Below are positions 40,701 through 52,600 of a DNA stretch of 64,000 bases, one piece after another. The stretch is from positions 57,504,609 to 57,568,608 of the forward strand of contig CP136066.1 in the NCBI GenBank assembly GCA_032622095.1. Reading direction: 5' to 3'. Source of the stretch: Siphonodentalium dalli. Taxonomy: Eukaryota > Mollusca > Scaphopoda > Gadilida > Siphonodentaliidae. Numbering within the stretch: the stretch's first letter is position 1; every line of letters begins with the position of its first letter. The position numbers and the translations under genes are program-made. The notes beneath the pieces were generated by a model. That model was not told the origin of the DNA. It worked only from the letters and a program-made list of their open reading frames with translations, and ran no database searches.

Positions 40701-43700
40701 CACGCGACTTGCCGCTTAATTGAAGACGTTGAGCTTGTATAAATTGCCACAAGGGTGATTCCTTGTGGCTTCCTATATAATCGTTGACATGACGTTTAAA
40801 ACGTTTGTTAAAAATATCGCCTTCCTGGGTGATGTGGATTTTGCGTAGACTCTCTGCGAAGATTTGAGCTTTATCTTGGTCGTTTTCAGATTGTTTTCCA
40901 TTTTGGTCAGTTAGTGATTTAGAGTTATCTGATGTTGCGTTATTCCCTTGGCCCATAAGCGTTTTGAATGTTTGCCAGAATTTTCTATCCATGTTTTGGT
41001 CATTAAAGGGGTACTGTACGCCATTTTCATTAAATTTCCGGTGACAACAACGATCTAATATCGATAATATATAGAAACATAAGTAATTTGAGTCGAAGAT
41101 GTATTCTGTAAACGCTCAGGTTAATATGCTATCTTAAAATTTAATAATTTAAAAGTTAATAATTTGATATAAATTGAATTTATGACTGGAGCCATAAAAT
41201 GGCGTCATTTAAATTACGAATTGCCGTAATCAAAAATAGTAATTGAGGGATACTGGATTTTTAAACCGATCGCACACACGATTGCTTAAAATATTATGAT
41301 GATACAGGGAGAACACTCAAGCCACTCACTGACTAGCGACGATACAATAACTTAAATGATTATATGGGACTAGTATGCATATAATATAACTTTTATTTGA
41401 TTCATTTGGTTGAAAACTTTACAAAAATTACTCGACAACGACAATTTGTATTTTTGCATTCCGGTAAATTTGTCATCCGTAACATGACTTCGTACTCAAC
41501 AGACTTTCAAATAATGGAAAAATTGTTACCTTATTCTCCGACTCGGAGACTATAGAAACCAACAACAACATGTGGCGTACAGTACCCCGTTAAGACTGGC
41601 AGTTATTTTTTTCCAGGACTCATTTTTTTCCTCTTTGATTTTTTGTTTTACTTGTCTATTGAGGTTATTATACAGTGTTTTATATTCATTGTCATGGGGG
41701 TTCTTCGCTGAGAGTCTCCGTATTTTCCTTTTGAACCTTATAAGATTCAGTGTATCCCTGGACACCCTCCACGTATGAGATTTTACCTCTTTTTTGGGGG
41801 CATGCTAAGTTTAATGCATTATTGAGTGTTTCTGATATATTTATTGCAGCTAATTCTAGAGTTTTGGGTGAATTTAGGTCAGAGTTTGACAGATTTGAAA
41901 TAATTTCTTGCTATAATATTTGCCAGTCGGCTTTGCCTATGTTTCTTCTTAATTTAACTTTTGCTTTGCTGATTTTAAATTTTTTTATTTTTAGTTCGAG
42001 CGGGAGGTGGTCACTTCCAACATCAGCCCCTATAGTGGTTTCAATGCTGAGTTTGACAGCTTCCTCCGTGGCGAACGCGTGGTCTATTATATCCCATTTC
42101 CTTGTAGTAGTTGAGCAATGGGTTGGTTCTCCTGAATCATTTAAGTGAATGAGTTATAATTCCTCTTTGATGTCAAATAAGATGTCGCCATGTTTGTTTG
42201 TTTGCGTTGAAGTCGCCTAGTATTATACATTGTTTATTTCTTTTTGTAAGGAATTTTAGTGTTTCTAGATTGGGTAAAGAGGTATCATGTGGAGGGTAGT
42301 ACAGGGAGATAATGGTGACCTTTTTGTTGTTAACAGTGATATCTATAGCAATAACTTCATCATTAATAACATTTCCATCATTATCAATAGGTGCAATATT
42401 TTCAACAAGTTTATATTTGAGGCCGTGTTGGATAAGGAAGGCGACATCTCCGCCGTGGCAAGTGCGGTCATTTCGTATTAAATTAAATCCTGGAAAGCGG
42501 ATTTTTGATTTATGATCTAATTTTGTTTCATTAAGTGCTATTATATGTGGTTTGTAATCTTCAATATGTTCAATTATTTCTCTTGTTTGTGACCTCTGAG
42601 GCCATTAATATTAATATGAGTTATTTTTAAATCTTCCATTATTGGTTTATTGAATGTAGATGTTGTTGAATGTAGATATGGTTTTTGAAAGGAATGATTA
42701 ATCTTTAATGCTGGTTTATTTTGTTTATTTCACGGGTGTAATCTCTAACACATGAATTGTAGATATTTGTTTTGAAATGTTGGCTTACTTTTTCGGTGAC
42801 CTTTTGTAGAATAGCGTTATCGTCCTTACTTGTTTTAAATTCTCGTAGGCATTCTACTATTGTGGCGGCGAATCTAATGGCTTTGATTGTGGTAGTTTAT
42901 ATTCTACCAATTATTAATACGAAAATAGCAATTTCATTTGGTTTTTAATCTTCGATGTGGTATCACGTGGCATATTATGAGAGTTGCATTCACATGCAGT
43001 AACTCTGATGTGAGAGTAATCAAATTACGGGACATTCCAAAGCTGGTCTATACCTGTAACAAACCCATATATCTGGAATGTATGGCATCGTAGAACCGCC
43101 ACCTCCTCTTTTGTTACTAACTTGATTAAACAAGTTACTAACTTGTTTAATCAAGTTAGTAACAAAAGAGGAGGTGGCGGTTCTACGCTGCCGTAGGAAT
43201 GTAATTATAATCACAATCATTTTACGCTGTATGTCATAAGTAAACTATACATTGGTATTGACCTATGTTGCATCAAGTCTATATGCATGTACCATGTTAA
43301 CCAGTTCCTTATATACTTTGTTTGTTTCAGCTGTTGGCTCTCGATATCCAATCATCTCATTTGGGCATTCGTGGTTCCTGCTTTATGCATAATCACGGTG
43401 CGTATGGTAATCGTTATCGGCTATTCGCATGATTCCATTCTCGACATGTTTCCACTGTTAGACGTTAATCATGGTCTATCTCTTCCCAGCAAGATTCATA
43501 TAGAATCGAGGGAACAACATGATATATATGAATCGTGGACACCTGTCTGGAAAAGCTTCTAAAATTGTATTTATTATTGCTTACGACATACTTGCTTATT
43601 GTTAGAGCATAAATCCGCATAGTCTAGGCAGCACCATATGCCATGTGCACCCCCCCCCCCATCACCAAATTGTATGGGACCACTATTTTCGTGAAGTTGA

Positions 43701-46646
43701 ACCTTTCTCATTTGAAAAACCGGATGTTGTCGACCCTCAACAGGACGCACAATTAAATAATAACGAACCAAAGCCGGACGCTTTGGGTCGTATATAGACT
43801 ATATCTGATTTTGTGACGTCACCAATTACTAGTATTATCTAATACGACGCTGTTGTTTTGAATTTCGGGAGCGGGAATGTCGCACAGTAGATCGGTGGGC
43901 TTAAAGCATTAATGTCGTAATCGGCTGTCAAGAGGCCAACCCAAATCAGTCGACGTGCAACATTCTCCTATTTATATAAACGTCATAAAATAATTTATTT
44001 GTTTTTATTTATAAGGGGAAGTGGGTACATAATAAATGTCTACCGGGTCTACTCCGGCACTCTACTGGATCAAATCATCGTACCCCAGGAAGTTTTAATA
44101 TTTTTTTTAATAAACTAAAATCACCACAACTCAACACGATCTACGTGTATCTCAAAGCTTTATTTTCCAACTGATGCATGGTTCTGTAGAGACTATACCG
44201 TGCAAAAGGAAAATAGATAATATTTAAAATGGATTTGATTGTTATCAGAAGTCTGCATACTTACATGCATCTGATAATCCATATATATCCTATTTTCTTG
44301 AATAGAATGAAAACACATACTTATGAACAAAGCAGAAGATACATTCAGTTCCACATGAATTCGGTCAATGGTGAAAGTTACACGATGACGTTGTTTGTCG
44401 ACTATCGTTGAAATCGACATGATCACATGTTATATATGAATGAAATGAACATCCTGAGTATCTGGAGCGGAGAGCTCCCCAGCATGCCAAGTAATAGGGC
44501 CTATAATGGTTAGTTTCAGTTCCATGCACTCTCGACAACATATATAACTATTTATAATTACCCCACCAAACATAAGCCATATGCATGTGAATCGTATTTG
44601 TGTGAATCTATAAAGTGATTTTGACAAGAATTGTTTCAAACGCTACATGCAGAAACCCCTATGTGATTGAGCTTTGGTTCGTTAATTACGCTTGTGTATG
44701 ATCATATTATTGACGTTTCCAATAGTAACCACCGGACAATTTGCATTTTTAGATGACACCACACCCTTTCCTATTCAATGTAGAAAACATAACATGTTAA
44801 CACAAAAGGGCAAATCATATGTTCTTCCATTTGGCCGATTGTCACTCTATTAAACTAACATTCAGCGTCATGAAATTATTCATCGATGCAGCCAATTGAT
44901 CTCATTTCATCATCCGCATAATTATCTGTGTACCACAAGTGGCAACAAGTTTGATATCATTGGATACTACAGCCAGTATCCCATCAAATGATTTAACAAG
45001 AAAGAGGATATGTAACAGTACTCGAACGGCGTCCAAAAAACGTAACCCTCCCCAATGTAGCTATTTTGACAGGGACATTATATAAAGGGACAAACCCCAG
45101 CAATGCCACGACGAAAGCAACATATTGGATTAACACGTATGCAGAAGCTAAAATCCGTATTGGTAATATACAAGTCTGCTTTTCGATATTTGTAAAGGTA
45201 CACATATCATTAAAACAGATCCGTCTGATCCATTGGCACTGCAATGCAAGTCAAACCTAATAGCTTACGTATTGTTCGAGTTTTCTGTTTAGAATATATT
45301 CAACTGTATTAATAGGAATCATAACGTTCTATAACAGTCTGATGTTGTTGATACCAAAATAAATTCTGATCGGTACACATATTGCTGATTCTAGAAAATT
45401 ACACAGAATCAATACATCCCCATTAAATCCCATTTAAGTGTTCAGTTACACATATATCACACGATTTAAGATAAACACTACATATAAAACAGCGTTATGT
45501 TTCCGTTTCTGGGCGCCCAAAAAATCAAGATTTAACCGTTGGATGAAACTGCTTTCGGTGCAATACATTGGAGTTGATTCGTATATCGCTGATCAAAAGT
45601 TTCTCTTAAACTCTGCATAACCATAACTCGAACGTTTGTTCACTCTTGTGTAACTATCTATTCAAGTTTAATAAATTTGTACAAAATTTGATTTTGGGCA
45701 TTTTTGCTGTCATTTTGGAACAGATATTTTACATATATGTTTTTCGACTAAGCATTGTTTCTGTATATTTCAATTTATTACGAATTTGGCAACTAATTGG
45801 TGCACAAATGATTTTTCCGACTCGAACTGTCGTTTTGGACGCCATGTTGAATTGGGAATATTCACTAATCCGGATATTAGCGGATGTTCTATATATTCTT
45901 GTGGAAACCAGTCAGCACATTTTGAGACCAAAACGTCTTCGTTACCGATTTCTTCCGATTGGCCGCTGTCTTTCGAACGGATATGCATATATTCGAGTTT
46001 TCACGCAAAACACATGATATTGTGTATATGATTGGCTGATCTGTTCGGCTATTTCTAGGTGCATTTAGTGGAATGGAATAACAAGATATACGCATTTAGT
46101 AGAGATAATTTAATTGTGCGGTCGCTATATATATGCTCAAGCAATGTCCTGTCAAATAGCTACATTGGAAGGTTACGTTTTGGACGCCGTTCGAGTTCTA
46201 TATGTTATATATCCTCTTCATTGTTGGATCAGTTGATGGGATCTTGAATGTAGTTTCTAAAGATATCAACCATGTCGCCATATCGTTTGCAAATTTCATT
46301 AGGTGGATATTAACAGGAGACCATTTGACTAAATCGATGAATACTTTCGTGACACGTCTCAATTCTTGCCGTCGTCATGTCATTACTTTGTCGAATCTAG
46401 AGACAAATGAATGTTGTTATGCTAGAGTGACCATCGGCCAAACGGATGAACACCAGGTTTGCTTTCTTGCATGAAATTATTGTCGGATGGGTACGATTGG
46501 ACAAGTCAAAATAATTTTATTTTTCGTCCTGTTAGGGGTCGGCAACATGTGGATTCTCAAATAGGAATAGTTCAGCCTCAAGAAAATTGTGGTCCCATAT
46601 ATTGGGACTAAAATGTTGTGAGCGTACAGCGAGCGTATCAAGAGCT

Positions 46647-46693
<47 letters not shown>

Positions 46694-49600
46694 TCCCTCT
46701 CTCTCTCTCCTGTTAGCAACAGTAAAGCCAAATTTCAGATCAACTGAGATAATTAGCGCAAACTGCTATCGACAATAAGCTAAATTATTATGCCTTTATA
46801 GACCAATAATATAGCCCTGCTTCAGTTTCACCTGCATTTTATTCGCAACATTCTTCTGCCTGTCTACTCGCAGACCATGGATACGTTGGTATATTGGCAC
46901 TTTCTGCTTGCAATTATATTAGGATAATTTGGGCCCTCTGCAATTAACTTAAATTACTACAATAATAAGTGCGAAACCACCACACACTGACAATCAGGAC
47001 AACCACTGACATTGTTTAGTACTCCGGAATGCGTGATAGTCACCAAATCACAGTTAGTCGAGCAAATGTTGCTGTACTATAGATGTGTTGGCATCAAATA
47101 AGTAAACCATCGAAATAACAATTGTAGAAATTTCCTGGAACACATGCCCCTGCAGAACTACATGTCGAGTTCAATAGTATGTTGAATCTTTAAACTGATA
47201 TAAATTTCCATTGTTTCAGTACCCACTGTTTGAACAGATGACTCACTTAAATTATGTTCAGAGTTGTTGTATGGGACTGATATTGTAGGTACTGTTCATA
47301 GTCCATGAATAATTTTATTAATGTAGGCTAAATGTACTGATGAAACACGCGAGTCTTCACAATAAACTTATTTTAATCATGGTTGGCACTCTATTGTTAA
47401 ACATTTAACCATATATATAGCACGCTCATTATAAATAACATTTTTTCTTAAATTTCATTATTTCCCAAAGACCGAACTATCAGCAGCTCACACGCACATA
47501 ATTTTTGTTTCCAGGTTAATACAATAATTATTATTTTGGTACTTCGAGCAATGTATTCCACTTCTACAATGCTCAGCCGAAACAAGAAGGACAAAGCCAA
47601 GTAAGTGATTGGATATTAAAAGCCACCCACAATTATATTATGTTAGCTTTGCTTAGCATCGGTTGTTTTGTTTTGTGGTTTATATGTAGCCAATCAACTA
47701 TACCATTCGTCTCAGAGATGTTCAGCTACATGAACCGATGATCAGTCGACATTCGCTCTTACAAATATCCGAATCGTTTTTAGTTGGTCATCCCGGTTTG
47801 CCATTAAAGATTAGGCACGTGTCTCTAATGGCAACTAACGATAACCCAGGTCAAATTGTATTCTTACTGTAATAAGAAGTAAACATACAGAGATCCAACA
47901 ACCCCGATTCAATAGAATAATATACCCTCTAGAGTTTTGAAATAATCTGGCACGGTTGTCATTGGCTTATGTCACGACTACCACCGTAACGATGTCGAGA
48001 TAGGTGTCTGCCTTGTGATGGTGCAATTTCTTGACCATTGTTCGTTTTAATTACTATGGTACAGTTAGGCATGTGTCTCGCAACATTACAAACCCACTGA
48101 GTCCGCACGGGTAGCACATCTAGTTCTAAACATTTGGTTGTTGGCAGCTTAGAATCGTCATAAACGGCCACGCAGTTTTCCTCAGAACAAGAACTGAACG
48201 CTGAATACGCAAGGCCAAATAAATGAACATTCCGTGTTTTCAGCCTCTGAAATTGTCTTTTAAAAGCCTCGTAAAAACTAATTTGTTTTCTGGAATATGT
48301 TTTCCAGATTAAAACAATATATATATATATATATAAATAAATAGCCTTCCTTCCATATTTCAAAAGTTAGACATAAGAACCTGAAAACACATATATTATA
48401 ATTACCTAATAAGTATAGTGCAATAAAATAGACACGTTGCTTGTTGTTGATGTAATTACACAATATTTGTTTGTGAATATCTGTATTTATTAATATTCAG
48501 TGTTATGCCTGTGTCCCAATTTATTTCGTAGAAGTCCGCCAGTTATGTGGGATTAATACATTTCAATGACTGCTTTTGACAGGAGCGGAGTCCGGAGTAT
48601 ATGTGTGTTGATGCCTCTGCTTGGACTGACGTGGGTGCTTGGTGTATTCTCGGTTAACGAGGACCTTGTTGTATTTCAGTATTTGTTTGCAATCTTCAAC
48701 TCCTTGCAGGTGAGTTATTTGGATGTTACTGCCAAATGTGTTACAATATCAGTTATCTCCGGCAACATCGTGGTTACATGGAACTTTAATATATGCATGT
48801 CGATTTTGAACCCCGAGGCGGAGGTTATATCATAATAATTTAATCATAAACTGTCAATCCACATAATACTGTAAAACCATTGGTTGTCACACATTTAGCT
48901 ATTAAAGTTATTTATCGATAACCTAAATTTCGTGATTACTTTCCGCGCTACGGAAATGACAGCAGCGTCGAGTGGCCACGCCTATACCGCGTGCCTAAAA
49001 TGTACCTGGAAACTGTTCGATACTTCCTACCTGAAGGTTAATTTTATAATTTCGGTGCCGCATCATAATTCCTGCGTGTATGACTGTATTGACGATAACC
49101 GTGTTATATGCTAATATACAGTGCACAACTAACCAGACAAATCAACAAGATTGAACATTGCAAAGAAATGAACACTGAAATTAAAACCAACACGGGTTTA
49201 TGTCACGGAAGTCGAATATATAAATCCCACGTGCAATATACAGCTGCTCGGCGCGTGATAAGTTGCGAGTAGCCAATAAAAAACGCTGAATCTCCGACGT
49301 AATTTCATCACTCGATGAGCACCAGTTTTGAGTGACGGGTGTCTCTTTCAACTTAACGTGTCTTTTTTGTCGGAAATAGTCTCAATGTTATACACTCGTT
49401 ATTCTTCCAACTTCTACTCTTTGGTGGTTCTCCTGTGAAATGACGGATTAAATTATAAGAAATAACTCTTGTTTCGATTAAGGTTTTAACTCATAACCTC
49501 AATCGAAACAAGAGTTATTTCTTATTTATATCGTGTTTCTTGACGCATGTTATGCATTCGGTCTACCATTGCATCACAAACGTACGTGGCATCCATCAAG

Positions 49601-52600
49601 TGATTAGAGACCTTTCGCAAAATCACTATTATGATTGCGGATCGGATATATTGTCCAAGAAATGTGAATACCATCACAACTTATATACGATGTTTAATTG
49701 TGAGACGACATTTGCCCCACTATATTCAATAACAATATATTTGATGGAAAAAGTGATGTGTGTCTCTTTCATATCCCATGTTATTATCCGTGCATGTGTT
49801 ATTCACCACATGGATACACACGGTAATGTTAGAGCGTCCCCAACCAGGACCGATGGCACATCCTTGACACATCCGCACACAATTAGACTGCGTGGGGTAT
49901 ATTTCGACTCACATAAGAACCCCCTTGCGTAACTAGCAAATTCTTGGCCGTGTACTGGCAGGATATTGTCCATATCCGTAATCGTAATCGTGATTTTGCG
50001 AAAGGTCTCTATTATTAACACTACACTTCAGTAGATATTAACAGTCGATATTGAAGTTTTGAGATCGTCTGATATATGTTTATAAAACATGCTGCGCTTG
50101 ACCAGAACACAGATAACAGAAATCCAGTGTTTATGTATGTAACGTCTCGCGAATATGATTTTCCATAGTTGTGGTACAATATGGATTGACATTCTTCAAT
50201 ACGACGGACGCCTTATTGTCGACCTATCGGGTGTCACGCTCAGCTGCGAGAGAGCAAGAGACAATCGAGGCCGCAGAGAAAGATACAATCGAGGCCGCAG
50301 ACAGAGAGCAAGAGCCAATCGAGGCCGCAGACAAGAGACAATCGATGCCACAGACAAGAGACAACCGAGGCCGCAGACAAGAGACAATCGAGGCCGCAGA
50401 CAAGAGACAATCGAGGCCGCAGACAGAGAGCAAGAGACAATCGAGGCCGCAGACAAGAGACAATCGAGGCCACAGATAAGAGACAATCGAGGCCGCAGAC
50501 AGAGAGCAAGAGACAATCGATGCCACAGACAAGAGACAATCGAGGCCGCAAACCAAGTTGAGTGATGCGAGTGGATCTTAACCACAGGCTACCAATTGAA
50601 ATGAAAAGGTGAAGGGAAATTGACCACAAAAACTGTCCTGCGTGCAATTCCGAAGTGGGGGACGAATACCACTTTCTCCGTATGTGTGATAAATTCAACG
50701 ATATACGAGAACGTTATATTCCGAAATACTATTGGGAGAACCCCACCAGAGAGAAACTACATGGATTATTATCAATAGAGAATATTTCGCGCTTAAAGCA
50801 GGTACCCATTTATCACGGATATGAATAAATATAAATAAATAGTACAGGAACTAATGTGCTCATATTAGGGACAGATAAGTATACACACTATCACATATTA
50901 TGTAACGCGGAGGGCAGCTGAGATGATTTATACACATGTACTATTGTTGGTTGTTTACAAATGTACTAATTTTAAATTATGGCATGTATTGCTTTTGTAT
51001 GTCATATTACAGCATATATATATTTATCATATGACTCAATCATTATTTACTTTGGAAAGTATGTCATAAATCAATTTCATATGAACTACTAGTTCATATC
51101 ACCTTCCGATAATTTGATTGGTTTCTTGACAAAAAGTGTGTTCTGATTGGCTGAATGGCAGCCGGGGTCGAGCCGTGTCTCTAACTAAATGCAAGTCAAA
51201 TTCGTGCGCGTCATTCAACGCGATGCCGAAGTTCTCGCAATTATAATCTTGAAATATATAGTTTTGGACATTGTTATACGATAAATAGAATATGTAATTC
51301 GTATTTATCTAATAAACATACGATATAATGTCACAAACTGAGAACAGAATAGCGCACTATATCTTCGCGTGCATATTATTTCTGCTAGTTCACCAGGTGT
51401 AATTGGGCTTCCGGTGCAATGAAGTGACGTCACATTAACCTTTTGCTGCCGATGTCATATAGCTATTTAGTGATTTGTGTGCGTTTTGGACATCATAATC
51501 AATTTATAGGTGTCATATGATAAATAGAATATGTAATTCGTGTTTCTCTCATATGATATTTATGAAACTCGTCACGAATTTTCAGTTTTCTCTCGCCGGA
51601 GGCTCGAGAAAACTGAAAATTCTTAGACTCGTTTCATAAATATCATATGAGAGAAACACTCATTTCATATCCTCTATATATGTACATTACACATTGTGTA
51701 AAATGTAGACCGGCCATCCACACTCATTGTAAATATTATGTATATATGTTCTGCATTGTTCTACCTTAAATGGTATATTACGCAATAAAGCATTCATTAA
51801 AATTCGTCTATACATTGGGACTAATTTTGGATAGTGTTTACAAGACTTAGTGCGATCGTTGTTTCCTCGTTATTGCGTTTGCATTCGAGAACCAGTTTTA
51901 TCGGCGAGTAGAACGATACATATGTACGGTTCACGAGTTGAACGACATATATGTCATTTCAGGAAGTGTCATATTTATGTAGACATTACTTCAATTAATC
52001 ATCCGATTCATAAATGAATTGTATAGGAGATATTTTGATTAATATAATGTCCCAATGTATAAGTGCAATATATTATGATAGCACATGTAAACAGAAAATA
52101 CAGATCAATTAACACAAATTATGGACCCTTTTGACCCGAATTTATTAATAATTATTGCTATGACGTTGACGTTAAACTCACGCATGACGTTAAAGTTTTA
52201 ATTTGATAACAGGCAGAGTTCGGAAAAGGGATTGTGAACTCATAACGTTAGAAAGTTCAAGTGAAAATGTTGTGTCATTTCAAATAGTTATTATTGGTGT
52301 TATCTGAATTAGTTTTGTTTTGTACTTTTTCAGGGACTATTCATTTTTGTGATCTACACTGTTTTGAATTCTCATGTGAGTATATATGAAAATGTATGTT
52401 TCAGAAAGCTTTATATCGGGTCGCTCTCCAACTTCTCACGGGACTGCTTAATTATGGTTCAGGATATAAAGTAGTTTCGTTTGTGTAGCATCAGGATACA
52501 TCACGTGTACTTATATAGCTGTTTAATTATAACTATAGCATTGTATGGCATGCTACAAAAAGACATGTATAGTCCTAAATTCCGAATAGTTCCGTGGCAG

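Larger units (their letters stand above)
37005..40756. repeat. GC-rich, CpG-rich composite minisatellite block inserted in the LINE
   Basis: It splits the LINE between its SHKE and IFAPLL codons. Composition is strikingly unlike everything else in the window. It contains 14 copies of a palindromic GCTCGATGGGA...CTCGAGC cassette, an 18-bp GGGTGGAGCGGAAGCGGC-type array (39230-39440), an 18-bp and then a 16-bp GTGATACAAGCAGCGG array (39465-39790), and a CpG-rich flank (39960-40550). Its ends carry an imperfect inverted repeat with TTTATACAAG at 37017-37026 and CTTGTATAAA at 40734-40743. GATT occurs at both edges (37001-37004, 40757-40760). The long minus-strand open frames (775, 719, 605 residues) are products of the repeats. 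Confidence 0.7.
34733..42895 (-). mobile_element. Jockey-like non-LTR retrotransposon (LINE), 5'-truncated, disrupted
   Basis: Read on the minus strand it contains a gag-like ORF1 remnant (42705-42895), an endonuclease (41990-42639), a linker, a reverse transcriptase (36100-37000), a C-terminal region (35590-36098) and a 3' non-coding tail ending in an A-run (complement of the T-runs at 34734-34770). Frameshifts and stops make it inactive. It is interrupted by a TTAA MITE (41007-41589) and by a GC-rich block (about 37005-40756). It lies antisense inside intron 11 of the receptor gene. Clade is assigned by overall layout and motifs only. Confidence 0.85.
28889..43330 (+). other. Intron 11 (14.4 kb)
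   Basis: No host exon is needed between TM4 (phase 2) and TM5 (starts with one base). Contents: a degraded reverse transcriptase (31850-32450), the antisense Jockey-like LINE (34733-42895) with its two insertions, and a hairpin (43089-43187). Between 28889 and 31850 I see only AT-rich sequence. At 32990-33065 and 33419-33500 a phrase pair (CTACGTGT.CATGCGA.TGAATTTCG) repeats and recurs in part near 44138. Confidence 0.55.
43398..47514 (+). other. Intron 12 (4.1 kb)
   Basis: Contains a C-run at 43652-43660, an inverted-repeat element (45004-46216) and a CT microsatellite (46640-46711). The stretch 44130-44440 shares phrases with 33420-34060 (CTACGTGT..., TTTATTTTCCAA, GTTACACG..) and may be a diverged dispersed repeat. 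The rest shows no recognisable feature. Confidence 0.5.
48710..52333 (+). other. Intron 14 (3.6 kb)
   Basis: Contains a hairpin (49455-49525), a small inverted-repeat element (49602-50015), a 23-bp minisatellite (50243-50555), a LINE C-terminal fragment (50570-50830) and a hairpin (51540-51659). Sequence outside these, about 48710-49450 and 51680-52333, shows nothing I can name. Confidence 0.5.

Noticed and set aside
45646-46017. 123-residue plus frame as a membrane protein
   Set aside because: It is hydrophobic at the start but lies inside an inverted-repeat element, competes with open frames on both strands, and has no known motif.
46477-46778. Arg-Glu and Ser-Leu repeat peptides
   Set aside because: Direct translation of the CT microsatellite.
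50155-50698. Arg/Gln-rich and Cys/Leu/Ser-rich frames on both strands
   Set aside because: They translate the 23-bp minisatellite in every frame.
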